A stretch of DNA of 64,000 bases from Tetzosporium hominis (GTDB lineage Bacteria > Bacillota > Bacilli > Bacillales_A > Planococcaceae), in contig NZ_NOKQ01000342.1 of the NCBI RefSeq assembly GCF_002265435.1, forward strand, positions 36,266-100,265, in the 5' to 3' direction. Positions 1-8,748 of the stretch are shown here, piece by piece. The notes beneath the pieces were generated by a model that saw only the letters and a program-made list of their open reading frames with translations, had not been told where the DNA came from and did no database searches. Within the stretch, counting starts at the first letter, position 1, and every line of letters starts with the position of its first letter. A program made the translations under genes and the position numbers.

Positions 1-236
<236 letters not shown>

Positions 237-358
237 TTTGTCCGTATAAGAAAAACAATTGTACTCTAGAGAAAGATTTTTCTTGTTTTCTTTCATAGCT
301 TCCTCTAGAATAGGAAAAATAATACGGCGAATGGACGCACCGAGTTGGAGGAATGAAC

Positions 359-1345
359 ATGGCAAAATTACGCGCAGCAATTTTAGGATATGGAACGGTG
401 GGACAAGGTATCTACCGGATCTTACAGGACAAACGAGAAGAGCTTCACCGCTCACTCGGCCTCGACATTGAAGTCGGTGCGATCCTGGTGAACGATCTAG
501 AAAAACCGCGTCCAGACACGCCAGGCGTACTCATCACGGATAACTTCGACGACATCTTAGCCATCCCAGGATTGCAAGTCGTGTTTGAAGCCATTGTAGG
601 AGAAGAACCCGCATACGGTTATTTGTGCCGTGCTATCGACAAGGGTTGTCATGTCATCACGGCGAACAAAGTGATGTTCTCTCGCTACCACATCGATTTG
701 CATGAACGAGCAAAATCAAAAGGCGTGTATATCGGGTACGAAGCAACGACAGCTGGTGGTGTTCCTGTCATCAAGACACTGAAGAACCTGTTGCAGGTGA
801 ATTCTGTGCAGCGCATCCAGGGGATCTTGAACGGGACATCGAATTACATTTTGACGTCTATGCGCACAGATAACAGTGCATTCGACGAGGCGCTTCGTGA
901 TGCGCAGGCTCTTGGCTACGCAGAAGCGGACCCCTACAATGACGTATCTGGTATGGATGCCTTTCACAAGCTGATGATTTTGAGTGCACTGGCATTTGAA
1001 GAACAGCCGGAGCGCGAGGAAGTAGAAGTCAGAGGAATCGATACGATTACATTAGAAGATGTAAAACGCGCTGAGCAGGAAGGGTTACGCTACCGTCATG
1101 TGGCAGAAATTGTCCGGCATCCAGACGGCCGTTTAGAAGCATCAGTCGGTCCACAGCTTGTAGGGCCGGATCATCCTCTTTATGCCATCGAAGGAGTAAA
1201 CAACGCCGTCGCTGTCGACACGAACTACATCGGCACTTTGACTCTCGTCGGACCAGGGGCTGGTATGTATCCTACAGCTAGCGTTATGGTCGAAGACTAC
1301 GCTGAGATCATCGGCAAGCGGGCGGGGTTCATGATCTCGATTTAA
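359..1345 (+). CDS. hom: Homoserine dehydrogenase, short form without ACT domain
   Basis: NAD(P)-dependent reduction of aspartate semialdehyde to homoserine, the branch point to methionine and threonine. The protein shows an N-terminal Rossmann motif (GYGTVGQGIY), the NGTSNYILT motif and the catalytic segment AEADPYNDVSGMDAFHK. At 328 residues it ends after the catalytic domain, whereas the Bacillus subtilis type is about 430 residues with a C-terminal ACT regulatory domain. An ATG at 353 lies only one base from the ribosome site GGAGG (347-351); the ATG at 359 has normal spacing of 7 and is preferred. It probably serves the metY operon and may escape threonine feedback. The stop codon falls inside a copy of the downstream repeat. 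Confidence 0.93.
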   Translation: MAKLRAAILGYGTVGQGIYRILQDKREELHRSLGLDIEVGAILVNDLEKPRPDTPGVLITDNFDDILAIPGLQVVFEAIVGEEPAYGYLCRAIDKGCHVITANKVMFSRYHIDLHERAKSKGVYIGYEATTAGGVPVIKTLKNLLQVNSVQRIQGILNGTSNYILTSMRTDNSAFDEALRDAQALGYAEADPYNDVSGMDAFHKLMILSALAFEEQPEREEVEVRGIDTITLEDVKRAEQEGLRYRHVAEIVRHPDGRLEASVGPQLVGPDHPLYAIEGVNNAVAVDTNYIGTLTLVGPGAGMYPTASVMVEDYAEIIGKRAGFMISI

Positions 1346-1360
1346 CTTTTAGATGTGGAA
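1337..1360 (+). repeat. Diverged copy of the 34-nt repeat overlapping the hom stop
   Basis: CTCGATTTAA followed by TTAGATGTGGAA matches the core of the copies at 1457-1522 and 1878-1909 (CTCGAT..., TAGATGTGGA). It spans the end of the hom coding region, so the hom stop codon lies inside the repeat. Confidence 0.5.
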
Positions 1361-1362
1361 CA

Positions 1363-1425
1363 GGCTCGCCCAGAAGCTCCTCGGGAATCGGGCGTGCCCT
1401 GTGAGGCGTTTTGTGCCTCATAGGG
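1363..1425 (+). other. Two adjacent hairpins after hom
   Basis: The first hairpin pairs GGC-t-CGCCC (1363-1371) with GGGCG-t-GCC (1390-1398). The second pairs CCCT-g-TGAGGC (1397-1407) with GCCTCA-t-AGGG (1415-1425) around a 7-nt loop. No T-run follows directly, so a terminator role for hom is possible but not canonical. They form the first hairpin pair in the structured block that runs to 1909. Confidence 0.6.
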
Positions 1426-1456
1426 TGCGTTCGATTTTTGAGTGTGCTTCTAGCCT

Positions 1457-1522
1457 GTGCAACTCGATTTCACTTAGATGTGGAAGGCGTTCGCAACTCG
1501 ATATCACCTAGATGTGGAGAGC
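1457..1522 (+). repeat. Two tandem copies of a 34-nt repeat
   Basis: Consecutive units read GCAACTCGAT-TTCACTTAGATGTGGA and GCAACTCGAT-ATCACCTAGATGTGGA; the shared TAGATG occurs at 1475 and 1509, a spacing of 34. A further copy lies at 1878-1909 and a diverged one at 1337-1360. No open frame is conserved across the copies, and nothing here looks like a CRISPR with unique spacers. Confidence 0.7.
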
Positions 1523-1530
1523 GTCGCTTT

Positions 1531-1687
1531 AATGTTAAAATCGTGCCTGACTTGGGGCTGTTTCCAAAAGGGCCGTGCCGAATCTTCCCAATCGCTTCAC
1601 CGGTGAAGCGACACGGGTGATATCCGGCATCGACCTGATCCTTCAGGAAACAGCCCCAAGATCTACGGCACGCTTTTTCACAACATT
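1531..1687 (+). other. Long interrupted inverted repeat with central 18-bp palindrome
   Basis: Nested arms from outside to inside: AATGTT/AACATT (1531-1536 and 1682-1687), CGTGCC/GGCACG (1542-1547 and 1667-1672), CTTGGGGCTGTTTCC/GGAAACAGCCCCAAG (1551-1565 and 1646-1660), GTGCCG/CGGCAT (1575-1580 and 1625-1630), and the perfect palindrome CGCTTCACCGGTGAAGCG (1593-1610). It could be a structured RNA or a MITE-like element. No protein-coding frame in it looks real. Confidence 0.65.
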
Positions 1688-1718
1688 CTTTGCAGCTTTC
1701 AATAGAGGTGAGTGTGAA

Positions 1719-1842
1719 GGAAAAGATGCGCGTTCCGTGGCTTCAGAGTGGTTTGAAGAACCCGCAGCGGAGGCCAAAGCGCAAGCTTTGGTATGCCGCG
1801 AGGATTCTGATGGCCACTCCCACAGATAAGCGTGTCTTTTCC
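1719..1842 (+). other. Second long hairpin with GCAA tetraloop
   Basis: Nested arms: GGAAAAGA-tg-CGC (1719-1731) with GCG-tg-TCTTTTCC (1830-1842), GAGTGG (1746-1751) with CCACTC (1814-1819), GCGG (1767-1770) with CCGC (1796-1799), and CCAAAGC (1774-1780) with GCTTTGG (1785-1791) closed by GCAA, a GNRA-type loop. The GNRA closure and layered helices favour a folded RNA over random sequence. Confidence 0.6.
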
Positions 1843-1877
1843 AAGCGCTCTCAGCTAAGAGGCTTCTCAAATGAAGT

Positions 1878-1909
1878 TCGCAACTCGATATGATTTAGAT
1901 GTGGAGAGC
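1878..1909 (+). repeat. Distal copy of the 34-nt repeat
   Basis: TTCGCAACTCGATATG followed by TTTAGATGTGGAGAGC is nearly the same as the copy at 1491-1522. Together the copies bracket the two long hairpins between 1531 and 1842. Confidence 0.65.
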
Positions 1910-1925
1910 ACCATCAAACCCACAC

Positions 1926-1973
1926 AAAAAATCCTTGTCCTCCCCACACGTGTGAGAAGACAAGGATTTTTTT
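1926..1973 (-). terminator. Terminator of the lipoprotein gene (bidirectional)
   Basis: AAATCCTTGTC (1929-1939) pairs with GACAAGGATTT (1959-1969), with CACACGTGTG in the loop and T/A runs on both sides. It ends the minus-strand gene at 1972 and could also stop plus-strand transcripts. Confidence 0.85.
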
Positions 1974-2544
1974 AGTTCAAACCTTCAATGATTTGCTCGG
2001 CAAATGAGAACGCTTCTTCAACAGATTGGTTCTGTGCCAAATGATACTGAATCATGTAGCCCGCGCCTTCTTTGTCAAAGCCAATGTACGCTGTACTGCG
2101 AGTAGATCCCGGAATCAGTGAATAGTCCACTTCTTCGCCTGCAATTTCTCGTTTTTCAGCATTGTCTAGAGTTCCGTATGTCTCTGGATAGATGTCTAGT
2201 TCAACTAATGGTGCATCTTTGAACAGTTCTCCGTGTAAGACTTCCACGTCGTTTTGTTTGCCCCAAGTCTCAGCAGTTAAGCCTTCCATAGGCTTTTTCG
2301 TTGTTTGGTAGATCAAGTGTGCGGACGTTTGGTCTGCTTGTTGCACACCTTCTTCTAAATACGCTAAGCCGATTTCGTGGTTATTCAAAGTAGGAATGGC
2401 TACATCTGTACCCAATGCCTCTTCGATTTTCTGTTCCACTTCAGAAGAAGGACCTTCTGTTTCTTTCGGTTGCGTTGTCTCGTTGTCATCTTGGCAGCCT
2501 GCAAGCATGCCAACAGCCGCTGCTGCTAAAAGCCATTTCTTCAT
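1972..2544 (-). CDS. Secreted lipoprotein of unknown function
   Basis: 190 residues with a type II signal peptide: a basic start, a hydrophobic stretch and the lipobox LAGC with Cys at about residue 17. An acidic, Thr/Glu-rich linker follows, then a soluble domain of about 140 residues. It is expected on the outer face of the membrane, attached through the modified Cys. No catalytic motif is recognised. It is transcribed alone, with a terminator directly at its stop codon. Real-gene status is well supported by the signal peptide and terminator; function is not assigned. Confidence 0.85.
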   Translation of the reverse strand: MKKWLLAAAAVGMLAGCQDDNETTQPKETEGPSSEVEQKIEEALGTDVAIPTLNNHEIGLAYLEEGVQQADQTSAHLIYQTTKKPMEGLTAETWGKQNDVEVLHGELFKDAPLVELDIYPETYGTLDNAEKREIAGEEVDYSLIPGSTRSTAYIGFDKEGAGYMIQYHLAQNQSVEEAFSFAEQIIEGLN

Positions 2545-2651
2545 GTTGTTCGATTCCCCCTCTAGACGTTACTTTATCACTGATTGAATAATCTGAAAAG
2601 AGGGCAGTGGACCTAATTGGAAGAAGTGACCTAACTTCTCAAATTTTCGAC

Positions 2652-2696
2652 AAAAAACTGCAGCCACACCCGACAATTCGAGCGAGACTGCAGTTT
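2652..2696 (-). terminator. Terminator of the AbgT-family gene
   Basis: On the minus strand AAACTGCAG and CTGCAGTTT (plus-strand 2655-2663 and 2688-2696) form a 9-bp stem with a long loop, followed by a T-run. It lies just past the stop codon at 2704. Confidence 0.75.
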
Positions 2697-2703
2697 AGAT
2701 GTT

Positions 2704-4236
2704 CTATTCTTGTGGCATATAGATTCCAGAACCAGGTCCGAGGTCGATACCAAGTGCCATCCAAACGAACAACATGATTGTCCAGACGATGAAGAACGCA
2801 ATGGAATATGGAAGCATTGTAGCGATAAGCGTTCCAATTCCGACCTTCTTGTCATACTTCTGAGCAAACGCAATAACGATTGCGAAGTATGGCATCAATG
2901 GAGAGATGATGTTCGTTGAAGAATCGGCAATACGGTAGACGACTTGGGTCAATTCTGGTGTGTAACCAAGGTCCATCATGATAGGAACGAAGACTGGAGC
3001 CATAATCGCCCATTTTGCAGAAGCACTACCAATAAACAAGTTGATGAAACCTGTGATCAATAGGAACGCAATAATTAATGGATAACCAGTAAAACCAGTG
3101 CTCTCCAATAATTCTGCACCGTTAACTGCTAGGACAAGACCTAAGTTCGATGTCGTGAAGTACGCAACGAACTGAGCCGCTACAAATGCTAGGACGATAT
3201 AAGATCCCATCGTCTCCATTGTTTCAGATAACTGATTCGCAACATCCTTGTCATTTTGAATCGCTTTCGTGATCTTCCCGTATACGAAACCAGGTACGAT
3301 GAACAGAATCAAGATAACTGGAACTAGTACATGGAAGAACGGTGCATCTACTAAGTTCTCAGCGCCAGCACGAAGTGGTCCCCAAGATGGGATGACAAGA
3401 AGTGCTAGACCGATTGAGACGATAATGATTGAAATCAATGCGCCCCAAAGACCTTTTTTCTCCAGTGGAGACAAGTAATCGACTTCTTCTTTCACGTCTC
3501 CTTTATAAACTCCAAGACGTGGTTCTACAATTTTCTCAGTAACAAGTGTACCGACGATTGTAATCATGAATACAGAAGCAATCATGAAGTAGTAGTTCAT
3601 CGCATAATTAATAGTTTCTGCATATTCAGGATTTAGAATAGCGGCAGCATCTTGCGTCAATCCACCTAGAAGTGGATCGAGTGACGTCAGTAGCAAGTTC
3701 GCACTGAATCCACCAGAAACCCCAGCGAATGCAGCAGCAAGACCTGCAAGTGGGTGACGACCCATACCTGCAAATAGCACTGCACCAAGTGGTGTTAATA
3801 CTACGTACCCTGCATCGGCAGCCATAGAAGACATAACGCCACCGAATACTAGAGCAGCTGTTAACAATTGTTTAGGTACTGATGTGACCAATCCGCGAAG
3901 TGCTGCACTGATTAAACCAGAGCGTTCCGCAAGACCGATACCAAGCATCGTCACAAGTACTGTTCCAAGAGGAGCAAATCCTGTGAAGTTCGTGACCATG
4001 CTCTCGAACAGGTAAAGAATTCCTTCCGAGTTCAATAAGTTTTTAACCGTTAACGTCTCGCCCGGATTCATTGGATCTTCTACACTGACACCAAGTGTCG
4101 AGAAGATAGCGGAAAGGACTAAGATGATGACGGAGAAAAGAGCAAAAAGTGTGACCGGATGTGGCAATTTGTTACCAACTGCTTCGATCCCATCGAGTGA
4201 ACGTAGAATGAACCCACGTTTTTTCGTAGTTTCCAT
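2704..4236 (-). CDS. AbgT-family transporter
   Basis: A polytopic membrane protein of 510 residues with about 11-13 hydrophobic segments, of the AbgT family (p-aminobenzoyl-glutamate uptake in Escherichia coli; some members export sulfonamides or p-aminobenzoate). The conserved half near residues 395-470 (FINLFIGSASAKWAIMAPVF, DSSTNIISPLMPYF) is typical. A TTG 15 bases upstream would overlap the ribosome site itself, so the ATG giving METTKKRGF, 8 bases after GGAGG, is the start. It stands alone with its own terminator. The substrate cannot be read from the sequence. Confidence 0.92.
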   Translation of the reverse strand: METTKKRGFILRSLDGIEAVGNKLPHPVTLFALFSVIILVLSAIFSTLGVSVEDPMNPGETLTVKNLLNSEGILYLFESMVTNFTGFAPLGTVLVTMLGIGLAERSGLISAALRGLVTSVPKQLLTAALVFGGVMSSMAADAGYVVLTPLGAVLFAGMGRHPLAGLAAAFAGVSGGFSANLLLTSLDPLLGGLTQDAAAILNPEYAETINYAMNYYFMIASVFMITIVGTLVTEKIVEPRLGVYKGDVKEEVDYLSPLEKKGLWGALISIIIVSIGLALLVIPSWGPLRAGAENLVDAPFFHVLVPVILILFIVPGFVYGKITKAIQNDKDVANQLSETMETMGSYIVLAFVAAQFVAYFTTSNLGLVLAVNGAELLESTGFTGYPLIIAFLLITGFINLFIGSASAKWAIMAPVFVPIMMDLGYTPELTQVVYRIADSSTNIISPLMPYFAIVIAFAQKYDKKVGIGTLIATMLPYSIAFFIVWTIMLFVWMALGIDLGPGSGIYMPQE

Positions 4237-4375
4237 TTCATAAACCTCCAAATCATATCACTATTCTGACAATTACCTATATAGGCATTTACTTATTATA
4301 AGGAGGTTTAAAGTGAATAAAAAGGCTTTGCGGAATATCCGGAATTGCAAAAGGATTGCGAATAGGGGGAACAGT

Positions 4376-4404
4376 AAAAATCCCAACTACTCTGTAGTTG
4401 GGAT
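4376..4404 (-). terminator. Terminator of the small HTH gene
   Basis: ATCCCAACTAC (4380-4390) pairs with GTAGTTGGGAT (4394-4404) with a 3-nt loop; the minus strand then has a T-run. Confidence 0.88.
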
Positions 4405-4634
4405 CAATCTTCATCTTTAATGTCGGGATCTTCAGGAATGGGTGTGTTGCGCCATTCATCAATCAAAGCTTTTACTTGCTCTAGTTGCTCAAAATGACGG
4501 TTGAATTGCTCGTCGTTAATTAGAAATTGGTCACCGTCATGGACGGCCTTGATTCGTTTTTCAAGCACATAACGCCGAACCTGCTCCTCTGGCATCTGGA
4601 GGTAAGCGGCGGTTTCTTCAATCGTTCTATACAT
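4404..4634 (-). CDS. Small excisionase/MerR-type helix-turn-helix protein
   Basis: 76 residues. The pattern YRTIEETAAYLQMPEEQVRRYV, split as YRTIEETAAYL and EEQVRRYVLEKRIKA, matches the winged helix of the excisionase-like HTH_17 group: helix, turn, recognition helix, then a strand (DQFLINDEQF). A longer frame reaches upstream to 4694, but the ATG at 4634 has AAGGAGG about 10 bases before it and starts the domain exactly. It is divergent from the EamA gene, with starts only 59 bases apart, so it may regulate that gene; this is inference. Confidence 0.8.
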   Translation of the reverse strand: MYRTIEETAAYLQMPEEQVRRYVLEKRIKAVHDGDQFLINDEQFNRHFEQLEQVKALIDEWRNTPIPEDPDIKDED

Positions 4635-4693
4635 GCGAACAGACCTCCTTGTATACTGAATAGGACGAACCACTTTGGCAAGGAGCGATTTCA

Positions 4694-5578
4694 TTGTCTA
4701 GTTTACCATATTTACTTGTATTGCTTGGAGCGATTTTGTGGGGAACAACGGGGACGGCTCAGACGTTTCTACCACCAGACGCTCATCCATTTGTTGTGGC
4801 AGCAGCTCGCTCAGCAGTAGGCGGTCTGACACTACTTATTCCTTTGCTAGTCCTTCGTAAAATCAATTTAAAACAGTGGTCTTGGAAAGAGACATTACTT
4901 GCAGCAATCTGTATTGGCCTGTTCCAGATGCTATTCTTTAGTAGCGTCAAACTGACCGGTGTGGCCATCGCCAGTGTAGTCGCCATCGGAAGTGCGCCAG
5001 TATTTTCTGGTCTTGTAGAGTGGAGTATCTTTCAACAACGTCCGACGCGTGTCTGGTTGATCTCAACACTGTTCGCTTTAGTCGGCTGTGTCTTCTTGTT
5101 CTTGAATTCGGGTACGGTGACGGTCAATCCAGTGGGTGTGCTATTGTCGTTAGGGGCAGGAATCGTTTTTGCCATCTACACGATGTCGAGCAAAGCACTT
5201 GTTGCGAAGCACGATGCAGTCTCAGCTGTAGCGATGACATTTAGTATGGCGGCGCTGTTGCTAACTCCTTTCTATTTCATCAACGGAGCGGCGTGGACAG
5301 TGGAACCTATCAATGCCGCAATTCTGCTGTATCTCGGAATTGGCACGACAACGCTTGCTTATGTATTCTATACGACCGGACTGCGAAAGATTCCTTCAAG
5401 CTCTGCACTCACCTTATCCCTTGCTGAACCGACGACTGCTGCTATTTTAGGAGTTGTAGTAGTAGGAGAAGTGTTCACGTGGAATTCGTGGGTGGGGATC
5501 GCGCTACTGCTTGGAAGTATCGTAGTGCTGACGGTCGGATCCCGCTATTCAAAGCCAGTAGTATATACAAAAACCTGA
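4694..5578 (+). CDS. EamA/DMT-superfamily transporter
   Basis: 294 residues with about ten membrane helices in two EamA repeats, the architecture of drug/metabolite exporters (often amino acids or their analogues). The start is TTG with AAGGAG 9 bases upstream; no ATG is available at the N-terminus. It is divergent from the small HTH gene. The terminator hairpin begins before the stop codon, and a group II intron sits just beyond it. Substrate unknown. Confidence 0.9.
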   Translation: MSSLPYLLVLLGAILWGTTGTAQTFLPPDAHPFVVAAARSAVGGLTLLIPLLVLRKINLKQWSWKETLLAAICIGLFQMLFFSSVKLTGVAIASVVAIGSAPVFSGLVEWSIFQQRPTRVWLISTLFALVGCVFLFLNSGTVTVNPVGVLLSLGAGIVFAIYTMSSKALVAKHDAVSAVAMTFSMAALLLTPFYFINGAAWTVEPINAAILLYLGIGTTTLAYVFYTTGLRKIPSSSALTLSLAEPTTAAILGVVVVGEVFTWNSWVGIALLLGSIVVLTVGSRYSKPVVYTKT

Positions 5579-5603
5579 GTCTGCACGCGGACTCAGGTTT
5601 TTT
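5571..5603 (+). terminator. EamA terminator and intron target
   Basis: AAACCTGAGTC (5571-5581) pairs with GACTCAGGTTT (5590-5600), followed by T residues. The group II intron begins 4 bases later, as expected of class C introns, which recognise terminator hairpins. Confidence 0.9.
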
Positions 5604-5607
5604 CGTT

Positions 5608-7490
5608 GTGCGCCCGGCATGGGCGATAACTTGGTGGTGAAAGTCCACTACAGGCTTGGCAGTAGGAACTGTTAGCGAATGACAAGGGTGTCCTCCGTGA
5701 GGAGGAATCTGAAGGAAGTCGGACGCAAATTCTCGAACTGACGAACAGAAACTATATAGAAGGCTGAATCAAGGTGGATGAGTTAGCAATGCATAACGAA
5801 GTCCAATACTGCCCGAACCTTGTACAGTAAATATAGCAGTTACATGAGAAGAAGGTTATCGTCCTTACCCGGGGAGGTCTCACAAGGGCTGTCGTATCAG
5901 CAATCCCTCTAGTGATAGAGAGATGAATTGTGAGAAGTCAGCAGAAGTCATAGTAGCTCCCTTACGGGAGTGAAGGACCGAACAATCTAAAATCTTGGAA
6001 AACAAGGAGGTGGAGACATCCGCGAGAGAGCAGAAAACATCGTGGTATTGACCGAAAAGGTGGCTGTCTATAGAAGGATAGGTTGGAAACCGAAAGATAT
6101 ATAGAAGTGCTCAGGATGTCGACATGGATATGAGAGAACAAGATGGTATCAGAATCATTGATAGAATCATCGCAGAAAACAATATATGGTCAGCCTATGA
6201 AAAGGTTCGCAAGAACAAAGGTGTACCGGGAATTGATGGAATGACGGTATATGAACTTCACATGCACCTTGAAGAACATATGCCAGAAATCAGAGAATCC
6301 ATCCTAGATGGCTCCTATAAACCACAGCCCGTCAAACGAGTTGCGATTCCCAAACCGGACGGCTCGAAAAGGAACCTTGGAATCCCGACGGTCATAGACC
6401 GTACAATCCAACAGGCAATCCTTCAAATCATTGAGCCGATCATAGACCCGCACTTCTCGAATCACAGTTACGGTTACAGGAAGGGCAGAAATACCCACCA
6501 GGCAATCGAGCAAGCCCAGCAGTATTACGAAGAGGGGTTCAAAGTGGCCGTCGAATGTGACCTTAAAAGTTACTTCGACACCATCCATCACCAAAGACTC
6601 CAAGCCTTTCTCGAGGAATTCATTCCAGAACAACATGTATTAAAATTAATCTGGAAGTTCCTACGCTCGGGAATCCTAGACAAAGATATATATATCGAGA
6701 CGACTAAGGGTGCTCCGCAAGGAGGCCCACTCTCACCGCTCCTCGCAAACATATATCTTAATAGATTAGACCGCGAACTTGAACAGAGAGGACATCGTTT
6801 CATCCGGTATGCGGATGACTTCGTCATCTTTGTGAAGAGTATTCGCGCGGGTCAGAGAGTCTTCGAGACAACCACGAGATTCGTCGAGGGTAAGCTAGGT
6901 CTAACTATAAACCGTAAGAAGAGCAAAGTGGGAGGAGCGACAAACTGTACCATATTAGGCTTTCACATTCAGAATCTGATGGGAAAGTAGGTTGCCGACC
7001 TTCTAAATCCGCCAAACAACGCCTAAAGCAAAAGTTAAAGACTCTGACGAGTCGTAAAAGACCTGGTACTTTTGAGGAAATCGTCACTAAGATAAACCAG
7101 GTGACAACTGGATGGATTAACTATTATGGAATCTCGAGAATGAAGAAATTTATCTTAGAAACCCAACAATGGCTAAACCATCGATTGAGGCAATTGATTT
7201 GGAAGAGATGGAAGAAAACCGGCACAAGGTATCGTATGCTTCGTAAATATGGAATCGCCCATGATGATGCGATGAAACTAGCCAATTCCCGTAAGGGATA
7301 TTGGAGAATCTCCAAAAGTGAGATTATCCATAGAGCACTATCAAACGAAAAGCTCATATACTGGGGACTGAAAGAAATGTCCGCAATATATAAGCGTAGA
7401 TACTCAATAGATTGAACCGCCGTATACGAGACCCGTACGTACGGTGGTGTGAGAGGTCGGGAGTAAATTAATTACTCCCTCCTACTCGAT
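5608..7490 (+). mobile_element. Group II intron, class IIC type
   Basis: The 5' end GTGCGCCCGGCATGGG, the internal block TTACCCGGGGAGGTCT, the segment GAAGTCAGCAGAAGTCATAG, a domain V (AACCGCCGTATAC ... GTACGTACGGTGGT, about 7413-7451) and a domain VI ending CCTCCTACTCGAT with a bulged branch A are all visible. They closely resemble my recollection of the Oceanobacillus iheyensis class IIC intron. The element lies right after an intrinsic terminator. It encodes a frameshifted reverse transcriptase in domain IV. The 5' boundary is clear; the 3' boundary is good to about 2 bases. Confidence 0.93.
6124..7415 (+). pseudogene. ltrA: Group II intron reverse transcriptase/maturase, frameshifted
   Basis: The first frame (6124-6990) holds the reverse transcriptase fingers and palm, including the catalytic RYADDFVIF and PQGGPLSPLLANI, then stops at TAG 6988-6990. 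The maturase X domain (RPSKSAKQRLKQK, TGWINYYGISRMKKF) continues in another frame from about 6984 to 7415. One base of net gain, perhaps in the GGG at 6981-6983, would explain the break. The joined protein would be about 430 residues and lacks an HNH endonuclease, as usual for class C. As read, the protein is inactive. The RNA could still splice if a maturase is supplied in trans. Confidence 0.88.
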
Positions 7491-7616
7491 TGTAAAAACA
7501 GTGCATCCTATAACATATTTGATGAAAGTTTAACTAAATTTAACTAATGGGTACTCAGAGAGACTATTTTTTGAGATGATAGAAAAGTGTGAAAATTAAA
7601 GTGAGGGGTCATCAAA

Positions 7617-8735
7617 ATGATTCGCATGTTAAAAACCATTTTTCTTGTCGAGCGAACAGATAAAAAGACGCTCTTTGCATTACTGGCTATTGCGATTTTC
7701 TCGCTAGCTATCAGCATCTATTCGTATCAGATTGATTTAGGCAATCCGATTGCTGAGAAATCAAACGAGTCTCTGACAGTAAAAGTAGCTCTGAACAAGT
7801 TTCAGGTAGTCGATGCTACCGAAAACGGTCCAGGTAGTCCTCTTTATAAAAATGTCGTGCAACAAGATCATGCCTATACGAAACAGGGGATGGCATTGAA
7901 AGTAGAACGGCCCGAGCTCTATTTAGAGTCTGCTCTTCGCTTGACCCAGCTGCGCAAAGACGCATTCACGATGGATGAGTATGACAAGGTTGCGGACATC
8001 ATGCCACAAATGATTGAAAACGAGCTCGATTATTACTATTACAGTTATTTGGCGCAATTAGATTCGCCGCCACCTTTTGAAGCATATTCGTATACGCAGT
8101 TTTTAATGTATCTGCTCGGATTCGTCGGAGCGTTTTGGTTCCTAATCATTGCCGTTTATTCTTCCAATATCATGATTGAAGATTTTCGCCATACGACCCT
8201 AATCAAAGGCTATCCGATTGCATTTGACCGGTATGTACTCGCAAAAGTGCTCGTGACTTGGAGCATCACATGTCTATTCGTTTTGACATTGCTAGTGTTC
8301 AGTCTGCCTTACGGGTTCCTTGGAGACTGGGGGGCTCTTTCTAGTGTCATCTCCGTATGGAACGGAGAGGTAGAGATTCACTCTGTGCTATCGTACAGCA
8401 GCTTTGCCATAGGTTATATGCTGTTGTTATCTCTTGTGGCCATCGTCAGCTCGGTGATTTTGAACGTGTTGGTGCGGAATGTCTACATCACGGTCTTTAT
8501 TCAACTGGGCCTCGTGGCATTACCATTAATGTTTCCACGTCTTGCATCGCTTGTGCCTTGGTACCCGTATCACTATGTCAATTTCCCGGCTCTCTTGCGA
8601 GGAGAGAGTCTTATGGGAGCGTACCCAGAAGAACTATCTGCTTCGATGGGACTGCTCATCTTGAGCATCTATTTGGTGCTTCTGCTCGCCCTCGTCAAAT
8701 GGTTCTTATCAAGCGGGAAATTACAACGAGCGTAA
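7617..8735 (+). CDS. ABC-2 type transporter permease (first subunit)
   Basis: 372 residues. One hydrophobic helix lies near residues 20-38, then an extracytoplasmic domain of about 120 residues, then five or six helices from about residue 165 to the end. This is the ABC-2/YhgE-like layout in which a large outer domain sits between helix 1 and helix 2. It is the first gene of a three-gene operon with a second permease 13 bases downstream and an ATPase after that. The start is ATG after GTGAGGGG. The substrate (peptide, drug or lipid) cannot be read from the sequence. Confidence 0.85.
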   Translation: MIRMLKTIFLVERTDKKTLFALLAIAIFSLAISIYSYQIDLGNPIAEKSNESLTVKVALNKFQVVDATENGPGSPLYKNVVQQDHAYTKQGMALKVERPELYLESALRLTQLRKDAFTMDEYDKVADIMPQMIENELDYYYYSYLAQLDSPPPFEAYSYTQFLMYLLGFVGAFWFLIIAVYSSNIMIEDFRHTTLIKGYPIAFDRYVLAKVLVTWSITCLFVLTLLVFSLPYGFLGDWGALSSVISVWNGEVEIHSVLSYSSFAIGYMLLLSLVAIVSSVILNVLVRNVYITVFIQLGLVALPLMFPRLASLVPWYPYHYVNFPALLRGESLMGAYPEELSASMGLLILSIYLVLLLALVKWFLSSGKLQRA

Positions 8736-8748
8736 GGAGGGGACAGCT

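Noticed and set aside
1411..1893. Several overlapping frames in the hom-lipoprotein gap
   Set aside because: None has a ribosome site or plausible composition; the region is better explained by inverted repeats.
1457..1909. Possible CRISPR array
   Set aside because: Only a few diverged repeats with very unequal spacing, spacers that are themselves hairpins, and no cas genes in the window.
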